DNA from: Pseudomonadota bacterium
GTDB taxonomy: Bacteria; Pseudomonadota; Alphaproteobacteria; Reyranellales; Reyranellaceae
NCBI GenBank assembly: GCA_023436825.1
Contig: JAEZHS010000127.1
Location: 1 to 6,320 of the forward strand
DNA: 6,320 nt
Reading direction: 5' to 3'
How positions within the stretch are numbered: position 1 is the stretch's first letter; every line of letters starts with the position of its first letter. A program made the translations under genes and the position numbers. A model generated the notes under the pieces. That model searched no databases. It was not told the origin of the DNA and saw only the letters and a list, made by a program, of their open reading frames with translations. Shown here piece by piece: positions 6,231 through 6,320 of this stretch.

Positions 6231-6320
6231 TCAGGAACCGGCCGGCGCAGCGTCGTGCAGGGCGGCCAACTCTGCGGCGAGGGACGCGCCGTGCCTGGTG
6301 CCGCGCACCAGGGCCTTGCG
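6231..6320 (-). CDS. C-terminal end of an unidentified protein
   Basis: Reading the minus strand from the right edge gives 29 residues, beginning RKALVRGTRHGASLAAELAA and ending LHDAAPAGS, then TGA at 6233-6231. The composition (alanine-rich helix, basic start, short flexible tail) fits the end of a GC-rich bacterial protein. The perfect palindrome just after the stop is consistent with a gene end. I do not recognise the family, and the frame is too short to be certain that it is coding. It points the same way as the SAM-cyclase-ATPase gene but is 221 bp away, with repeats in between. Confidence 0.5.
   Translation of the reverse strand, partial: RKALVRGTRHGASLAAELAALHDAAPAGS

Noticed and set aside
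1..6320. CRISPR array, tRNA, rRNA or insertion sequence
   Set aside because: No spaced direct-repeat array, cloverleaf, rRNA-like segment or transposase motif was seen on either strand.

Overview
The window is GC-rich DNA, most likely from an alphaproteobacterium of the Rhizobiales (Bradyrhizobium-like). This is inferred from the gene families and the style of the intergenic repeats; no marker gene is present. It holds two complete genes, two gene ends cut by the window edges, and two intergenic regions with structure of their own.

Layout. Positions 1-255 (+) are the C-terminal end of an IclR-family transcription regulator. It converges, with a 25-bp gap, on a minus-strand gene (281-2071) for a soluble class III nucleotide cyclase fused to a TolB-like domain and TPR repeats. 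Upstream of that gene, 2072-2574 carries its promoter, three degenerate palindromes about 46 bp apart, and a plus-strand broken copy of the start of a paralogous cyclase gene. The large minus-strand gene at 2575-6009 encodes a 1144-residue SAM domain / class III cyclase / STAND-like ATPase / TPR protein. Its upstream region (6010-6230) holds three consecutive inverted repeats, including a perfect 46-bp palindrome. The last 29 codons of an unidentified minus-strand gene fill 6231-6320.

Function. The two intact genes are both predicted cyclic-nucleotide-producing signalling proteins with TPR output or interaction domains, but they belong to different cyclase subfamilies. In the 596-residue protein all the catalytic positions checked are present. 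In the 1144-residue protein the usual substrate lysine is an arginine. They are in the same orientation but about 500 bp apart, and the downstream one has its own promoter, so they are probably separate transcription units.

The most informative signal is the broken cyclase copy at about 2391-2540. It is homologous to the intact cyclase's promoter, ribosome binding site, GTG start and a short coding segment, in inverted orientation. Both copies keep TTGCCT-N17-TACGAT while the spacer has diverged, so the pair acts as a built-in footprint of the promoter. I see no clearly new multi-gene system; the cyclase architectures are known types. The repeats and the remnant are the parts worth a second look.
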